A stretch of 64,000 nucleotides of DNA from PALSA-1335 sp965231025 (GTDB taxonomy: Bacteria > Patescibacteriota > Gracilibacteria > UBA1369): assembly GCA_965231025.1 (NCBI GenBank), contig OZ246407.1, positions 1,116,001-1,180,000 of the forward strand, given 5' to 3'. Of this stretch, positions 39,966 to 49,351 are shown one piece after another. Under the pieces are notes generated by a model that saw nothing but the letters and a program-made list of their open reading frames with translations, was not told the DNA's origin and did no database searches. The position numbers and the translations under genes were made by a program. Positions within the stretch are counted from its first letter, which is position 1; each line of letters starts with the position of its first letter.

Positions 39966-40133
39966 ATGATGAAACGAACGGCACAAATCAGGCAAAAACA
40001 GCTCTTTGAAGCAATCAGCGAGTACCTGCAAAACACCGGACTGATCCAGAAATCTTTTGAAACCGTCAACAGCCCGGACGTCCGGAAACTAGAACTGACG
40101 GTAAGGAGTCTCAACTTACAAAGACTGCCGTGA
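39966..40133 (+). CDS. Unknown small protein, 55 residues
   Basis: The reading starts with tandem ATGs at 39966 and 39969 (MMKRTAQIRQKQLFEAIS) and stops at TGA 40131-40133. It is basic at the N-terminus and predicted to be two or three helices, with no cysteine and no membrane segment. It sits between a well-formed promoter with an operator (39907-39935) and an intrinsic terminator (40175-40197), so it looks like a monocistronic regulated unit. The protein resembles nothing I recognise. Confidence 0.6.
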   Translation: MMKRTAQIRQKQLFEAISEYLQNTGLIQKSFETVNSPDVRKLELTVRSLNLQRLP

Positions 40134-40174
40134 ACATCGCATCGTCATTGGCCATCCAAAGTCCAAGGGAAGAG

Positions 40175-40197
40175 ATCCCGTTTTCCACGGGATTTTT
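40175..40197 (+). terminator. Intrinsic terminator of the 55-residue gene
   Basis: ATCCCGT (40175-40181) and ACGGGAT (40187-40193) form a 7-bp stem with a 5-nt loop, followed by TTTTTC. It ends 60 bp before dinG. Confidence 0.75.
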
Positions 40198-40256
40198 CTT
40201 TGACAGTCAAATCCTAGTGAATTGATCTTTAGAAAGGAAAAGCTCACAATGATTCC

Positions 40257-42995
40257 ATGAAAACATGCGTTGCCCTTGATATCGAAAGTACCGGATTTGA
40301 CCCCCGTATTGACCAGGTTATAGAAATCGCGGCCGTGAAATTCGAAGGAGATAAAGTCATCGACACCTTCGAAACGTTCATCAATCCTGGAATTGCTATC
40401 CCCCACATCATCACCCACATCACGGGGATCAAGGATGAAGACGTCGCGGATGCGCCGACGCTGGAATCCGTCAAAGAAAAACTGGAAACGTTCATCGGCG
40501 ATGCCCCCATTGTGGGACACAACATTGATTTCGACGTAAACTTTTTACGGGCAAAAGGAGTGAGCGTACCCGGCTCGCTCTATGACACTCTTCATCTGAG
40601 CATGATCCTTTTGCCGGGACTACCGTCCTACAGCCTGGATACGCTGGGACGGACGCTCAAACTCGGGCACGAAAAAAAACACCGCGCCATGGGTGACACG
40701 GCGGCCTGTTATAAACTGTTCCGGATTCTGGAGGATAAAATCGGCGAAATAGACGAACACACCCTCAAAAAAATCCAGACGATCATGAAACGGAGTACCT
40801 GGCACCTGCGGGAAATCTTTTTACAACACACCGCAACAGATGCAACAAAAAACGACTTACGAAAAGCAAAATCCTCAAAAAAATTTGTTCCCGGGCACAA
40901 ATCCGGGCAACCCCCCGGCACACCCTACAAAAAAACGGCGGAAGAAGTTCTGGAAGCCTACTCTCCGACCGGGAAACTCACGTCGGTCATCGACAACTAC
41001 GAAGCGCGCCCCAGCCAGCAGCACATGAGTGAACTGATTCTGGACGCTTTTGCAAACGACAGGAAAAAACTCATCGAAGCCGGAACCGGCGTGGGCAAGA
41101 CCATGGCTTACCTCCTCGCCGCAGCGCACCACAGCCTGAGTACGGATCAAAAAGTGGTGATTTCCACGTACACCCACAACCTTCAGGAACAGCTTTTAAA
41201 AAAGGACGTTCCCCTGCTCCAGCAGCTGTTCGAACCCCATGAATTCAAAATCGCCCTCGTCAAAGGCCGCAGGAACTACCTCTCTTACAAACGACTGGAA
41301 CTTCTGATGCATAAAGATTCGTTTGCCGATCACGAAGTGACGCTCATTATCAAAATTCTTTTGTGGCTGAACCGGGGCGGCGACGGCGGCACCGACGAAG
41401 GCAACGGAGCAGATAAGTGTACCGGCGACCTGGACGAACTCACGTTTGTGGGCAAAGAGTACACCATGCTCGACGAAATCTGCTGCGCGGAATACGCCTG
41501 CCCGCACGAAGATCAGGAATTCAAGAACGCTTGCTATCTGATGAGGGCGCGCCAGAACGCCTTCAACGCGGACATCGTCATCATCAACCACGCGCTGCTT
41601 CTGCAGGACAGCACGGCGGAAAGTCCCATTCTTCCCGAATACCAGGACCTGATCATCGACGAAGCCCACCACCTGGAAAAAGTGGCTACCGACGCCTTCA
41701 CCGTGGTTCTTGCATTCCATTCGTTCCACCGGCCTTTTGAAAAAATGAAAAAAAATATGGACGCCCTGGGAAGACATTTGAAAGAAGCCCACGTCATCGA
41801 CGAACTCCAGTCCATCAAACAGCAAACCGACCAGCTGATAAGCCGCATTGAAATTTTCTTCGGACTCGTGGGGATTTTCCTGGAAAAAAACCTGGGCCCG
41901 ACGGATTTCAACCAGCTCAACCTTTCCAATGGCGACCTCATGAGCAAAGAATGGCTCCAGGCAAAGGAAGCGGGAAAGGTCGTTGCCGAGGCTGCCGGAT
42001 CGCTCATTGAAAAACTCACAAAACTCCACGAAGCGTTTGGGGACCAGGGAGGAACTTCCTGGAAAGAGGTGAAAGGCTACATGTACGAATGCGAAAAGAA
42101 AATCGCCGACCTTAAGTCCGTCCTGGAAAGCGACGAAGCCACCTTTGACCAGATGACATGGATCAACAAAACCTTCGACGAAAACGTGACCATCCGCCGC
42201 TCGCCGGTGGACGCGGGCCCCATGCTGAACAGCGTGCTCTGGAACGTCAAATCAAGCATCATTTTAACGTCAGCCACCCTGCGAACCGACCACACCTTCA
42301 ACTTTATCCGCGGGCAACTCGGCATAGACCAGTCCTTTGAAGAAGCCGCACTGCCTTCGCACTTTTCATATCCGGACCAGGTAAAAATCCTGATTCCGGA
42401 AGATCTCCCGGAACCGGCGACCGAAGGATATTTCATGAGCTGCGCCAAAATCATCAAAAACATCATTCAGGCCAACGGCGGCCGCACGATGGTCCTCTTC
42501 ACCGCCAAAAAAGCGCTGTCGGCAACGTACCACCAGATCGCCCCAGAACTGAAAAAAATCGGTATCAACGTCCTGGCCCAGCAAATCACGGGCGGCCGCG
42601 GCAAAATCCTGGAACACTTCAAAGACGAACCCGGGACCTCCGCCATTTTCGGTACCCAGAGCTTCTGGGAAGGCGTGGACCTCCAGGGCGACGACCTCAA
42701 CTGCGTCATCATCCAGAAGCTCCCCTTCGACCCGCCGGACGATCCAATGGTCGTGGCACGGTCAAAAAAATACCGCGACCCGTTCAACGAATACCAGCTC
42801 CCAAAAGCCATCCTCAAATTCAAACAGGGCTTCGGACGGTTGATCCGCAGCAGCACGGACACCGGAACCATCGTGGTGCTGGATACGCGCATCATCCAGA
42901 AAAAATACGGCCCGCAATTCCTGAAAGCGCTGCCCGAAGGCATCCGCATCGAATACGGCTCGCAAAACAAGATCCATGAACTCCTGAAAAACTAA
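40257..42995 (+). CDS. dinG: DinG-type helicase with an N-terminal 3'-5' exonuclease domain
   Basis: Residues 1-165 are a DEDDh exonuclease (D8, E10, an Asp in NIDFD 89-93, H142 and D147). After a linker the XPD-like superfamily 2 helicase has Walker A EAGTGVGKT (274-282) and DEAH (468-471). Cysteines C388, C409/C410, C415 and C426 between them could ligate the 4Fe-4S cluster of the family. The C-terminal helicase half ends with FGRLIRSSTDTG. The exonuclease fusion is the Firmicutes-type DinG layout. It acts in DNA repair or removal of R-loops. The 3' end overlaps the TPR gene by 3 bp. Confidence 0.92.
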   Translation: MKTCVALDIESTGFDPRIDQVIEIAAVKFEGDKVIDTFETFINPGIAIPHIITHITGIKDEDVADAPTLESVKEKLETFIGDAPIVGHNIDFDVNFLRAKGVSVPGSLYDTLHLSMILLPGLPSYSLDTLGRTLKLGHEKKHRAMGDTAACYKLFRILEDKIGEIDEHTLKKIQTIMKRSTWHLREIFLQHTATDATKNDLRKAKSSKKFVPGHKSGQPPGTPYKKTAEEVLEAYSPTGKLTSVIDNYEARPSQQHMSELILDAFANDRKKLIEAGTGVGKTMAYLLAAAHHSLSTDQKVVISTYTHNLQEQLLKKDVPLLQQLFEPHEFKIALVKGRRNYLSYKRLELLMHKDSFADHEVTLIIKILLWLNRGGDGGTDEGNGADKCTGDLDELTFVGKEYTMLDEICCAEYACPHEDQEFKNACYLMRARQNAFNADIVIINHALLLQDSTAESPILPEYQDLIIDEAHHLEKVATDAFTVVLAFHSFHRPFEKMKKNMDALGRHLKEAHVIDELQSIKQQTDQLISRIEIFFGLVGIFLEKNLGPTDFNQLNLSNGDLMSKEWLQAKEAGKVVAEAAGSLIEKLTKLHEAFGDQGGTSWKEVKGYMYECEKKIADLKSVLESDEATFDQMTWINKTFDENVTIRRSPVDAGPMLNSVLWNVKSSIILTSATLRTDHTFNFIRGQLGIDQSFEEAALPSHFSYPDQVKILIPEDLPEPATEGYFMSCAKIIKNIIQANGGRTMVLFTAKKALSATYHQIAPELKKIGINVLAQQITGGRGKILEHFKDEPGTSAIFGTQSFWEGVDLQGDDLNCVIIQKLPFDPPDDPMVVARSKKYRDPFNEYQLPKAILKFKQGFGRLIRSSTDTGTIVVLDTRIIQKKYGPQFLKALPEGIRIEYGSQNKIHELLKN

Positions 42996-44290
42996 TTGAG
43001 GTCGCCTCCCTCGTCTTTGGCGACATCGATCACGTACTTTTCAAACAAAGATTCGTTCCCAGGATCCTGGCGGTACCGCAATGAAAAAAGAACATCGCGT
43101 GAAGTGCTTTGACGGTCGTCCCTCACGGAACGGAATGAAGAAGTGTAATCTTCGGGAAGAAAACAATCGCCATTCTTCAGTCTGGTGAAATAAGCGAAAG
43201 CGCGTTTATTGTTCGGATCAAGTTCCAGAACTCTCTCAACGGTGTTTTCAGCGAGATCAAAATCTTTCATTTCCATCGCGATCTGAACTTTAAGCAGCAG
43301 CGCGTCAATACTTTCAGGACACACCAGAATGGCCCGCTCTATATACTCCAGTGCGCGGCGGGAATTTCCCTGCTGACGAAAATTGAAATACGCATAATCA
43401 TAAAGTGTGGGGAAATAAACCCGACACTTGACCAAGGCTTCCTCGAACAAAGATTCAGCCTCATCATTATCCCCGTAAACCGCATGGACGTTGGCAAGAC
43501 CGTTCAGGGCGCGGACACTGCTCGGTTCCGCGTCAAGCGCCCGTTCAAAGTACGTGCGTGCCTGGTCGAAACTCTTATCCAGATAAGCGACGTCACCCAA
43601 ACCGCAAAGCGCGGGAAGATAGTTCCCGATATACCCAAGGGCCTTGTTGAAATGCCTGACGGCCAATTCTTTGCCTGAAGAAACGAACATCTCACCCATT
43701 TTTACGTGAACGTCGGCAAGTCTCCGGACGATACCCGGATTCTCGGGAGTGAACTGAAAGGCGCCTTCGTAACAAACCAAAGCATCACTAAAATTTCCCA
43801 TTCCGGCATAGATATCGCCCATCATGCGGTAAATATCGGTGTCGTCGCCCAAAAACTCCAGCGATCCCCGGAAAGCTTTGAGGGCTTTTTGAATCTGCCC
43901 GGCACGGTAAAACCACATGCCAAACCTCTTCAGAAGCAATGCGAACTCGAGTCCCCTCTCGGCCGTTTCCTTCTGCGTATATTCCTCACCCCGTTCATCG
44001 GAAAGAATGGCATCTGAAACAGTCAAAGAAACCTTGGAGAGAACATCGTCCATAATTTCCAGCAACCTGGGAAAATGGACGAGAGCCTGACTCAGGGTAA
44101 GTCCGCGCAAACTGTTCAGATCAAAATCCTCCAGCCGTGCGTATTTGGAGGAAACCGCATCATGGAGAATTTTATCCCGGAGTGCCCTGAGAATTCTCTC
44201 ATTGATAACCGGCTCTTCAGCCCGTTCACCAGAATGAAGATCCGGCTCGACGATCTGTAACGCTTCGGCTGGAGATAAAGCTTTAGTCAT
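42992..44290 (-). CDS. Tetratricopeptide-repeat protein
   Basis: A 432-residue soluble protein with an N-terminal unassigned region (1-115) and about seven TPR units between residues 120 and 370 (for example DTDIYRMMGDIYAGMGNFSD, YLPALCGLGDVAYLDKSFDQ, SVRALNGLANVHAVYGDNDE). The C-terminal 60 residues are charged and non-repeated. TPR arrays bind other proteins; no partner is evident. It is convergent with dinG and divergent from lemA. Confidence 0.85.
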   Translation of the reverse strand: MTKALSPAEALQIVEPDLHSGERAEEPVINERILRALRDKILHDAVSSKYARLEDFDLNSLRGLTLSQALVHFPRLLEIMDDVLSKVSLTVSDAILSDERGEEYTQKETAERGLEFALLLKRFGMWFYRAGQIQKALKAFRGSLEFLGDDTDIYRMMGDIYAGMGNFSDALVCYEGAFQFTPENPGIVRRLADVHVKMGEMFVSSGKELAVRHFNKALGYIGNYLPALCGLGDVAYLDKSFDQARTYFERALDAEPSSVRALNGLANVHAVYGDNDEAESLFEEALVKCRVYFPTLYDYAYFNFRQQGNSRRALEYIERAILVCPESIDALLLKVQIAMEMKDFDLAENTVERVLELDPNNKRAFAYFTRLKNGDCFLPEDYTSSFRSVRDDRQSTSRDVLFSLRYRQDPGNESLFEKYVIDVAKDEGGDLN

Positions 44291-44306
44291 AATGTTAAAA
44301 TTCGGA

Positions 44307-44339
44307 TCAGTATAATACTGACAAACATATTTTTGTCAA
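44307..44339 (-). promoter_or_regulatory. Promoter of the TPR gene with overlapping inverted repeats
   Basis: On the minus strand TTGACA (44334-44339) and TATTAT (44312-44317) are spaced by 16 bp. TCAGTATAATACTGA (44307-44321) is a palindrome over the -10 box, and TGACAAA (44319-44325) with TTTGTCA (44332-44338) forms a second inverted repeat over the -35 box. The latter resembles the palindrome at 23003-23018 with a different spacing. Confidence 0.5.
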
Positions 44340-44376
44340 GAAACGAATACTGGAAGCCGCTCGCCAGGGGAACCCT

Positions 44377-44404
44377 TTGCAAAATAAGCCCCACCACCTA
44401 TAAT
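44377..44404 (+). promoter_or_regulatory. Promoter of lemA
   Basis: TTGCAA (44377-44382) and a perfect TATAAT (44399-44404) are spaced by 16 bp. The leader to the lemA ATG is about 19 nt. Confidence 0.55.
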
Positions 44405-44429
44405 GGCCATGATCTTTTAACTTGAACCT

Positions 44430-45005
44430 ATGAACACTACCGGTTGGATTATTCTTGGAGCCGTCGTCCTGATCGCTTTCTTTGCCATCGGTGTCTATAA
44501 CGGACTTATTCAGCTCAAAAACAAGGTGGACGAAGCCTGGGCGGATATTGAAACCCAGCTCAAACGCCGCTATGACCTCATCCCGAACCTCGTGGAAACG
44601 GTCAAAGGCTATGCCGGACATGAAAAAGGCACGCTGGAAAACGTCATCAAAGCCCGCAACATGGCAATGAATGCCGGAACGTTCGCGGACAAGGCACAGG
44701 CCGAAAATGCGTTAAGCGGGACCTTGAAGAGCCTCTTTGCCCTCGCAGAAAACTATCCCGACCTCAAGGCAAACCAGAACTTCCTCGACCTCCAGCAGAC
44801 ACTCAAGGAAATCGAAGAACACCTCCAGCTTTCCCGCAGGTACTACAACGCAACGGTCCGCGACTTCAACAACAAGGTCGAAATCTTCCCCAACAACATT
44901 TTCGCCGGAATTTTCAACTTTAAGCGCCGCGACTTCTTCCAGACCGACAGCGAGGAAGAACGCAAAAACGTTAAAGTTTCCTTCAGCGAGGACAAAAAAG
45001 AGTAA
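44430..45005 (+). CDS. lemA: LemA family protein
   Basis: An N-terminal membrane helix (WIILGAVVLIAFFAIGVYNG, residues 6-25) is followed by the long-helix LemA domain, with NKVDEAWADIETQLKRRYDL and PNLVETVKGYA as family blocks and YYNATVRDFNNKVEIFPNNI near the end. 191 residues is typical. The function is unknown; the domain is expected outside the membrane. It is followed 44 bp later by a DUF2207 protein, a pairing seen in other bacteria. Confidence 0.92.
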   Translation: MNTTGWIILGAVVLIAFFAIGVYNGLIQLKNKVDEAWADIETQLKRRYDLIPNLVETVKGYAGHEKGTLENVIKARNMAMNAGTFADKAQAENALSGTLKSLFALAENYPDLKANQNFLDLQQTLKEIEEHLQLSRRYYNATVRDFNNKVEIFPNNIFAGIFNFKRRDFFQTDSEEERKNVKVSFSEDKKE

Positions 45006-45049
45006 TACACATGAGCGAAGCAAAAACCTAATCATAAAAATTTTCACCT

Positions 45050-46861
45050 ATGAAAAAAAGCTTCAAGCAATACCTTACTTCCGTAGCGCTTGGAGCTTTT
45101 TCGCTGCTCCAGGTCTTCAGTGCCTCCACCGCATTTGCTTACGGCTGGGACTGGGGCATTCAAAACTTCGACACCACCATCCAGGTGAACGCGGACAGCA
45201 CCATCAACGTCACGGAAAAGATCGTCGTGGACTTCAGCCGGGAACAGCATCACGGAATTTTTCGTCTTATTCCGGTGAAGTATGTTGATACCAAAGGAAA
45301 GCGGTCACAAATCCCGGTCCAGATCACAAGCGTGACGGACGAAACGGGAAAACCCTGGAACTATCAGGTGATCGACGAAGACGAATATATCAACGTGAAA
45401 ATCGGCGATCCCGACGTCTATGTAAACAAAGTAGTAACTTACAACATCAGTTATAAAGCCGAACGCGCCCTTGGAAATTACGACAACTACGACGAAATCT
45501 ACTGGAACGCCACCGGCGACAAATGGGAAGTCCCGATCCAAACCGCATCGGCAACGGTCATCATGCCCAAGACCATCGACCCCGCACAATTGAAGGCCAC
45601 CTGTTACACGGGCAGCTACGGATCCAGGGAACAAAACTGCACAGCGGATATCATCGACGGATCGACCATCAAATTCACGGCATTCCCCGCCTCAAAATCC
45701 TCAAACGATCCGGCTCTGCGAAGCCTCCAGGGACTCAGCATCGTCGGAGGATTTCCAAAAGGAATCGTGCAGCCCACTCCTCCGTCACCCGAAGAAATTT
45801 TTGACCGGGCGCCGTCGTACGTAAAAATGTACCTGTTTTTCCTCTATAACTGGGGACTTTTGATCCCCTTGGCCGTCGGAGGGCTCATGTGGTACCTCTG
45901 GTACACCAAAGGACGGGACCCATCCACCGGAAAAACGGCCATCATGCCGATTTACACTCCGCCCGATAATTTAAAACCGACGGAGGTGGGAACCATCGTC
46001 GATGAAAGTGTGGACATCCGCGACATCACTTCATCCATCATCGACATGGCGGTGAAAGGATACCTGCAAATCATCGAAAGCAAAGATAAAGCCCTGTTCT
46101 TTAACGTCACCAACTACAGCTTCAAACTCCTGAAACCGGACTACAACGCCGACACAACGCTCGCGGAGTATGAAAAGAAAATTCTCGACGCCGTTTTTGC
46201 GGGTAACACGGAAAGGTCCCTCACCGACCTCAATAACGAATTCTATAAATCACTGCCGGATATCCGGAAAAAAATCTACTCCGACCTCGTTTCAAAAGGC
46301 TACTTCCCGAATGACCCCGACAAAACCCGGACAACCTACCAGGTGATCGGATTTGTCCTTATGTTCGGCACGATATTCTTAATGGGGGCGCTCATTGCAT
46401 TCTTGCCCTGGTCGTTGATCGTTGGAATAGTTTTAAGCGGAGTTATCATCCTCGCGTGCTCAAAATTCATGCCCGCCAGAACCCTGAAGGGAGCGGAAAC
46501 CAGGTACAAAATCCTCGGGCTGCAGGAGTTCATCCAGACGGCGGAAAAAGACCGCCTCAAGTTCCAGGAACAGGAAAATATCTTCGAAAAGATCCTCCCC
46601 TATGCCCTCACCCTGGGCATTGCCGCAAAGTGGTCAAAAGCCTTTGAAGGCATCTACAAAACCCCGCCCAACTGGTACCGCAGCAACGATCCGAACTTCC
46701 TGAACAACTTCAGCACCATGCATTTCCTCAACAGCATGAACGCTCTTTCGGGATCGATGAGCACCACCCTGCAATCCTCACCACGTTCTTCCGGAAGCGG
46801 CTTCAGCGGTGGAGGTTTCAGTGGCGGAGGTGGAGGCGGAGGTGGAGGCGGAGCCTGGTAA
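45050..46861 (+). CDS. DUF2207 membrane protein with a glycine-rich tail
   Basis: Residues 1-30 are a signal peptide. Residues 32-240 are the extracellular DUF2207 domain (FDTTIQVNADSTINVTEKI, HHGIFRLIPVKY). One membrane helix lies near 265-285 and two more near 430-470, with a cytosolic region between. The C-terminus ends in SGGG repeats and ten consecutive Gly before AW, a common ending of this family. 603 residues. Function unknown; the partner is the upstream lemA. Confidence 0.9.
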   Translation: MKKSFKQYLTSVALGAFSLLQVFSASTAFAYGWDWGIQNFDTTIQVNADSTINVTEKIVVDFSREQHHGIFRLIPVKYVDTKGKRSQIPVQITSVTDETGKPWNYQVIDEDEYINVKIGDPDVYVNKVVTYNISYKAERALGNYDNYDEIYWNATGDKWEVPIQTASATVIMPKTIDPAQLKATCYTGSYGSREQNCTADIIDGSTIKFTAFPASKSSNDPALRSLQGLSIVGGFPKGIVQPTPPSPEEIFDRAPSYVKMYLFFLYNWGLLIPLAVGGLMWYLWYTKGRDPSTGKTAIMPIYTPPDNLKPTEVGTIVDESVDIRDITSSIIDMAVKGYLQIIESKDKALFFNVTNYSFKLLKPDYNADTTLAEYEKKILDAVFAGNTERSLTDLNNEFYKSLPDIRKKIYSDLVSKGYFPNDPDKTRTTYQVIGFVLMFGTIFLMGALIAFLPWSLIVGIVLSGVIILACSKFMPARTLKGAETRYKILGLQEFIQTAEKDRLKFQEQENIFEKILPYALTLGIAAKWSKAFEGIYKTPPNWYRSNDPNFLNNFSTMHFLNSMNALSGSMSTTLQSSPRSSGSGFSGGGFSGGGGGGGGGGAW

Positions 46862-46876
46862 ACTGGTAAAAACGGA

Positions 46877-48856
46877 TCACAGTTTGTATTTCTCTTTGAT
46901 CTCCTCGATCTCATCCCTGAGCTCGGCCGCTTTTTCAAACTCAAGATTCTGGGAAGCAAGATCCATCTGCTGTTCAAGTTCGCGGATAAAGCGGCCGAGC
47001 TCCTCACGCGGAACCTTGGTCGGATCAATGTGTTTTTCACCCTTGAGGGCATTTTTATTGTCCCGTTCCAGCGTAAGATCCCTGATGGCTTTCACGATGG
47101 ACTGGGGGGTAATGCCGTGTTTTTTGTTATAAGCCTGCTGGATGCCGCGGCGGCGCTCGGTTTCATCCAAAGCCTTTCTCATGGCGGCGGTGATCCGGTC
47201 CGCGTACATGATCACAAATCCGTTCAAATGGCGCGCCGCACGGCCGATGGTCTGAATCAAAGCCCCTTCCGAACGCAAAAATCCTTCCTTGTCCGCATCC
47301 AGAATCCCGATCAAAGAAACCTCCGGCAGATCCAGACCCTCGCGGAGCAGGTTGATACCGACGAGGACGTCAAACTTGCCCAGACGCAGGTCACGTAAAA
47401 TTTCAATGCGCTCCAGAGTATCAATGTCCGAGTGCAAATAACGGACCAGAATGCCGGCATCGGTCAGATAGTCCGTCAGATCCTCCGCGGAACGCTTGGT
47501 CAGTGTAGTCACCAGCACGCGCTCCTTCACCTTGATGCGCTTATGGATCTCCTTCAATAAATCATCAATCTGATGCTCGCTCGGACGCACAACAACTTCC
47601 GGATCAATAAGCCCCGTGGGACGAATGATCTGTTCGGCGACATTCTTTCCGCCTTTTTCGAACTCATACTTGGACGGGGTCGCGGAAACGTAGATGACCT
47701 GGTTGACGTTCGCCTCAAACTCCTCGAATTTCAACGGGCGGTTATCATGCGCGGAGGGGAGGCGGAAGCCGTAATCCACCAACGTCTGCTTGCGGGAAAA
47801 ATTCCCGTTGTGCATCCCGCCGATCTGGGGAATCGTCATGTGGGACTCGTCCACAAACAGCAGAAAATCGTCCGGAAAATAGTCGAACAAAGTTGCTGGC
47901 GGCATTCCCTGGGCCCGTCCGTTCAAATATCTCGTATAGTTCTCGATCCCCGTGACATACCCTGTCTCCTGCAAAATCTCCAGATCGTACTCAGTACGGG
48001 TCTTGATACGCTCCGCCTCCAGCATCTTTCCCTGCTTAAGAAGCTCGGCACGGCGAATTTCCATGTCCGCACGGATGGCCGCAATCGCCGCTTCGATTTT
48101 CTCCCGGCTCGTGACGTCGTGCTTGGCCGGAAATATTTTAATGGCATCCAACTCCCTGATCTCTTCACCGGTAAACGAATCCGCCTCGGTGATCCGGTCG
48201 ATCTCATCGCCAAAAAACTCCAGGCGGAAAATCGTGTCACGGTCGGGAGGAAAAATTTCCACGGTGTCCCCAAGCACATGGAACATCCCCTGCTTAAAAT
48301 CAAGCACCGAACGGGTAAACTGGATGTCGCTCAACTGCCGGAGCAAACGGTCCCGCTTATACTGTGTCCCCTTTTTAATTTCAATCGCAAACTTGGAGTA
48401 ATCTTCAACGTCACCCAAACCGTAAATACAGGAAACGGAAGCCACAATCAAAACATCGCGGCGGGTCAGCAGATTCACGGTTGCGGCATGGCGGAACTTG
48501 TTGATCTCCTCATTGATGGAGGAGTCCTTCTCAATGTACGTATCCGACGACGGAATATACGCTTCCGGCTGATAATAATCGTAATAGGAAACAAAATAAC
48601 TGACGGCGTTGTTCGGAAAAAACTCCTTGAATTCGGAACACAGCTGGGCGGCCAGCGTCTTATTGTGAGCGATCACGAGCGTAGGCCGCTGCATCTGCTG
48701 GACAATATTGGCCATCGTAAAAGTCTTGCCTGAGCCGGTGACGCCCAAAAGCACCTGATGCTTCTCTTTTTTCTTCAGGCCTTGTACTAACTTTTCAATC
48801 GCCGTGGGCTGATCCCCGGTCGGCTTAAATTTTGATGAAAGCTGGAATTGAGTCAT
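46877..48856 (-). CDS. uvrB: UvrABC system protein B
   Basis: UvrB verifies DNA damage and loads UvrC in nucleotide excision repair. The helicase core has Walker A GVTGSGKT (near residue 40), the beta-hairpin region with SYYDYYQPEAYIP, FVDESH, and YVSATP, and the C-terminal UVR motif (LEQQMDLASQNLEFEKAAEL) that binds UvrC. 659 residues is typical. It ends 15 bp from the convergent DUF2207 gene. uvrA and uvrC are not in the window. Confidence 0.97.
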   Translation of the reverse strand: MTQFQLSSKFKPTGDQPTAIEKLVQGLKKKEKHQVLLGVTGSGKTFTMANIVQQMQRPTLVIAHNKTLAAQLCSEFKEFFPNNAVSYFVSYYDYYQPEAYIPSSDTYIEKDSSINEEINKFRHAATVNLLTRRDVLIVASVSCIYGLGDVEDYSKFAIEIKKGTQYKRDRLLRQLSDIQFTRSVLDFKQGMFHVLGDTVEIFPPDRDTIFRLEFFGDEIDRITEADSFTGEEIRELDAIKIFPAKHDVTSREKIEAAIAAIRADMEIRRAELLKQGKMLEAERIKTRTEYDLEILQETGYVTGIENYTRYLNGRAQGMPPATLFDYFPDDFLLFVDESHMTIPQIGGMHNGNFSRKQTLVDYGFRLPSAHDNRPLKFEEFEANVNQVIYVSATPSKYEFEKGGKNVAEQIIRPTGLIDPEVVVRPSEHQIDDLLKEIHKRIKVKERVLVTTLTKRSAEDLTDYLTDAGILVRYLHSDIDTLERIEILRDLRLGKFDVLVGINLLREGLDLPEVSLIGILDADKEGFLRSEGALIQTIGRAARHLNGFVIMYADRITAAMRKALDETERRRGIQQAYNKKHGITPQSIVKAIRDLTLERDNKNALKGEKHIDPTKVPREELGRFIRELEQQMDLASQNLEFEKAAELRDEIEEIKEKYKL

Positions 48857-48949
48857 GGAGTATATTTTAATAATTTTTTCAAAAAAAGCAAGTGAGGACG
48901 GAAAATGTCAAAAGAAAACAATAACATTTCATTTCAAGGGGCTTTAACC

Positions 48950-48955
48950 TATAAT
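48950..48955 (+). promoter_or_regulatory. -10 box of the DUF378 gene
   Basis: A perfect TATAAT lies 43 bp before the DUF378 ATG. The -35 region (TTTCAT at 48927-48932, 17-bp spacing) is weak. Confidence 0.4.
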
Positions 48956-48998
48956 AACGAGCAAAGATACCATTCTTACCCTTAACCCTCTCTTCCTT

Positions 48999-49244
48999 AT
49001 GGCAAAACATCATCCAATGTGCCTTATCACCTGCCTTCTCGTGGTAGTGGGCGCCGTCAACTGGGGCCTCGTTGGTCTTGGAAACTTCCTCAAAATGAAC
49101 CTGAACGTGGTCAACCTGCTCCTGGGCTCGATGCCAACCGTAGAATGGATTGTTTATCTGGTCGTAGGCGTATCGGGTCTCATGTTCGCCTATGTCATGC
49201 TGACCATGAAAGAATGCGGCTGCATGAAAACGGACAAAAAATAG
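48999..49244 (+). CDS. DUF378 small membrane protein
   Basis: An 81-residue protein with two hydrophobic helices (about 9-29 and 48-70) and the DUF378 signature VVGAVNWGLVGL. The C-terminus has a Cys pair (ECGCMKTDKK). The role of the family is unknown. It is a single-gene unit with its own terminator. Confidence 0.87.
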   Translation: MAKHHPMCLITCLLVVVGAVNWGLVGLGNFLKMNLNVVNLLLGSMPTVEWIVYLVVGVSGLMFAYVMLTMKECGCMKTDKK

Positions 49245-49259
49245 TAATCACCCGCACAA

Positions 49260-49285
49260 AGCCCCGCCTCGCGCGGGGCTTTTTT
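49260..49285 (+). terminator. Intrinsic terminator of the DUF378 gene
   Basis: AGCCCCGC (49260-49267) and GCGGGGCT (49273-49280) form an 8-bp stem with a 5-nt loop followed by six T. Confidence 0.88.
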
Positions 49286-49300
49286 GAAACCCTGAAAACA

Positions 49301-49328
49301 TTTACAAAAAACAAAAAGAGTGTAATAT
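49301..49328 (+). promoter_or_regulatory. Promoter of the 394-residue gene
   Basis: TTTACA (49301-49306) and TAATAT (49323-49328) are spaced by 16 bp, just after the DUF378 terminator. The leader is about 17 nt. Confidence 0.4.
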
Positions 49329-49351
49329 AACCAACCTTTGTACAGATAATT

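Noticed and set aside
47573..48733. Long plus-strand open frame of 386 codons
   Set aside because: It lies antisense to uvrB and has no recognisable domain.
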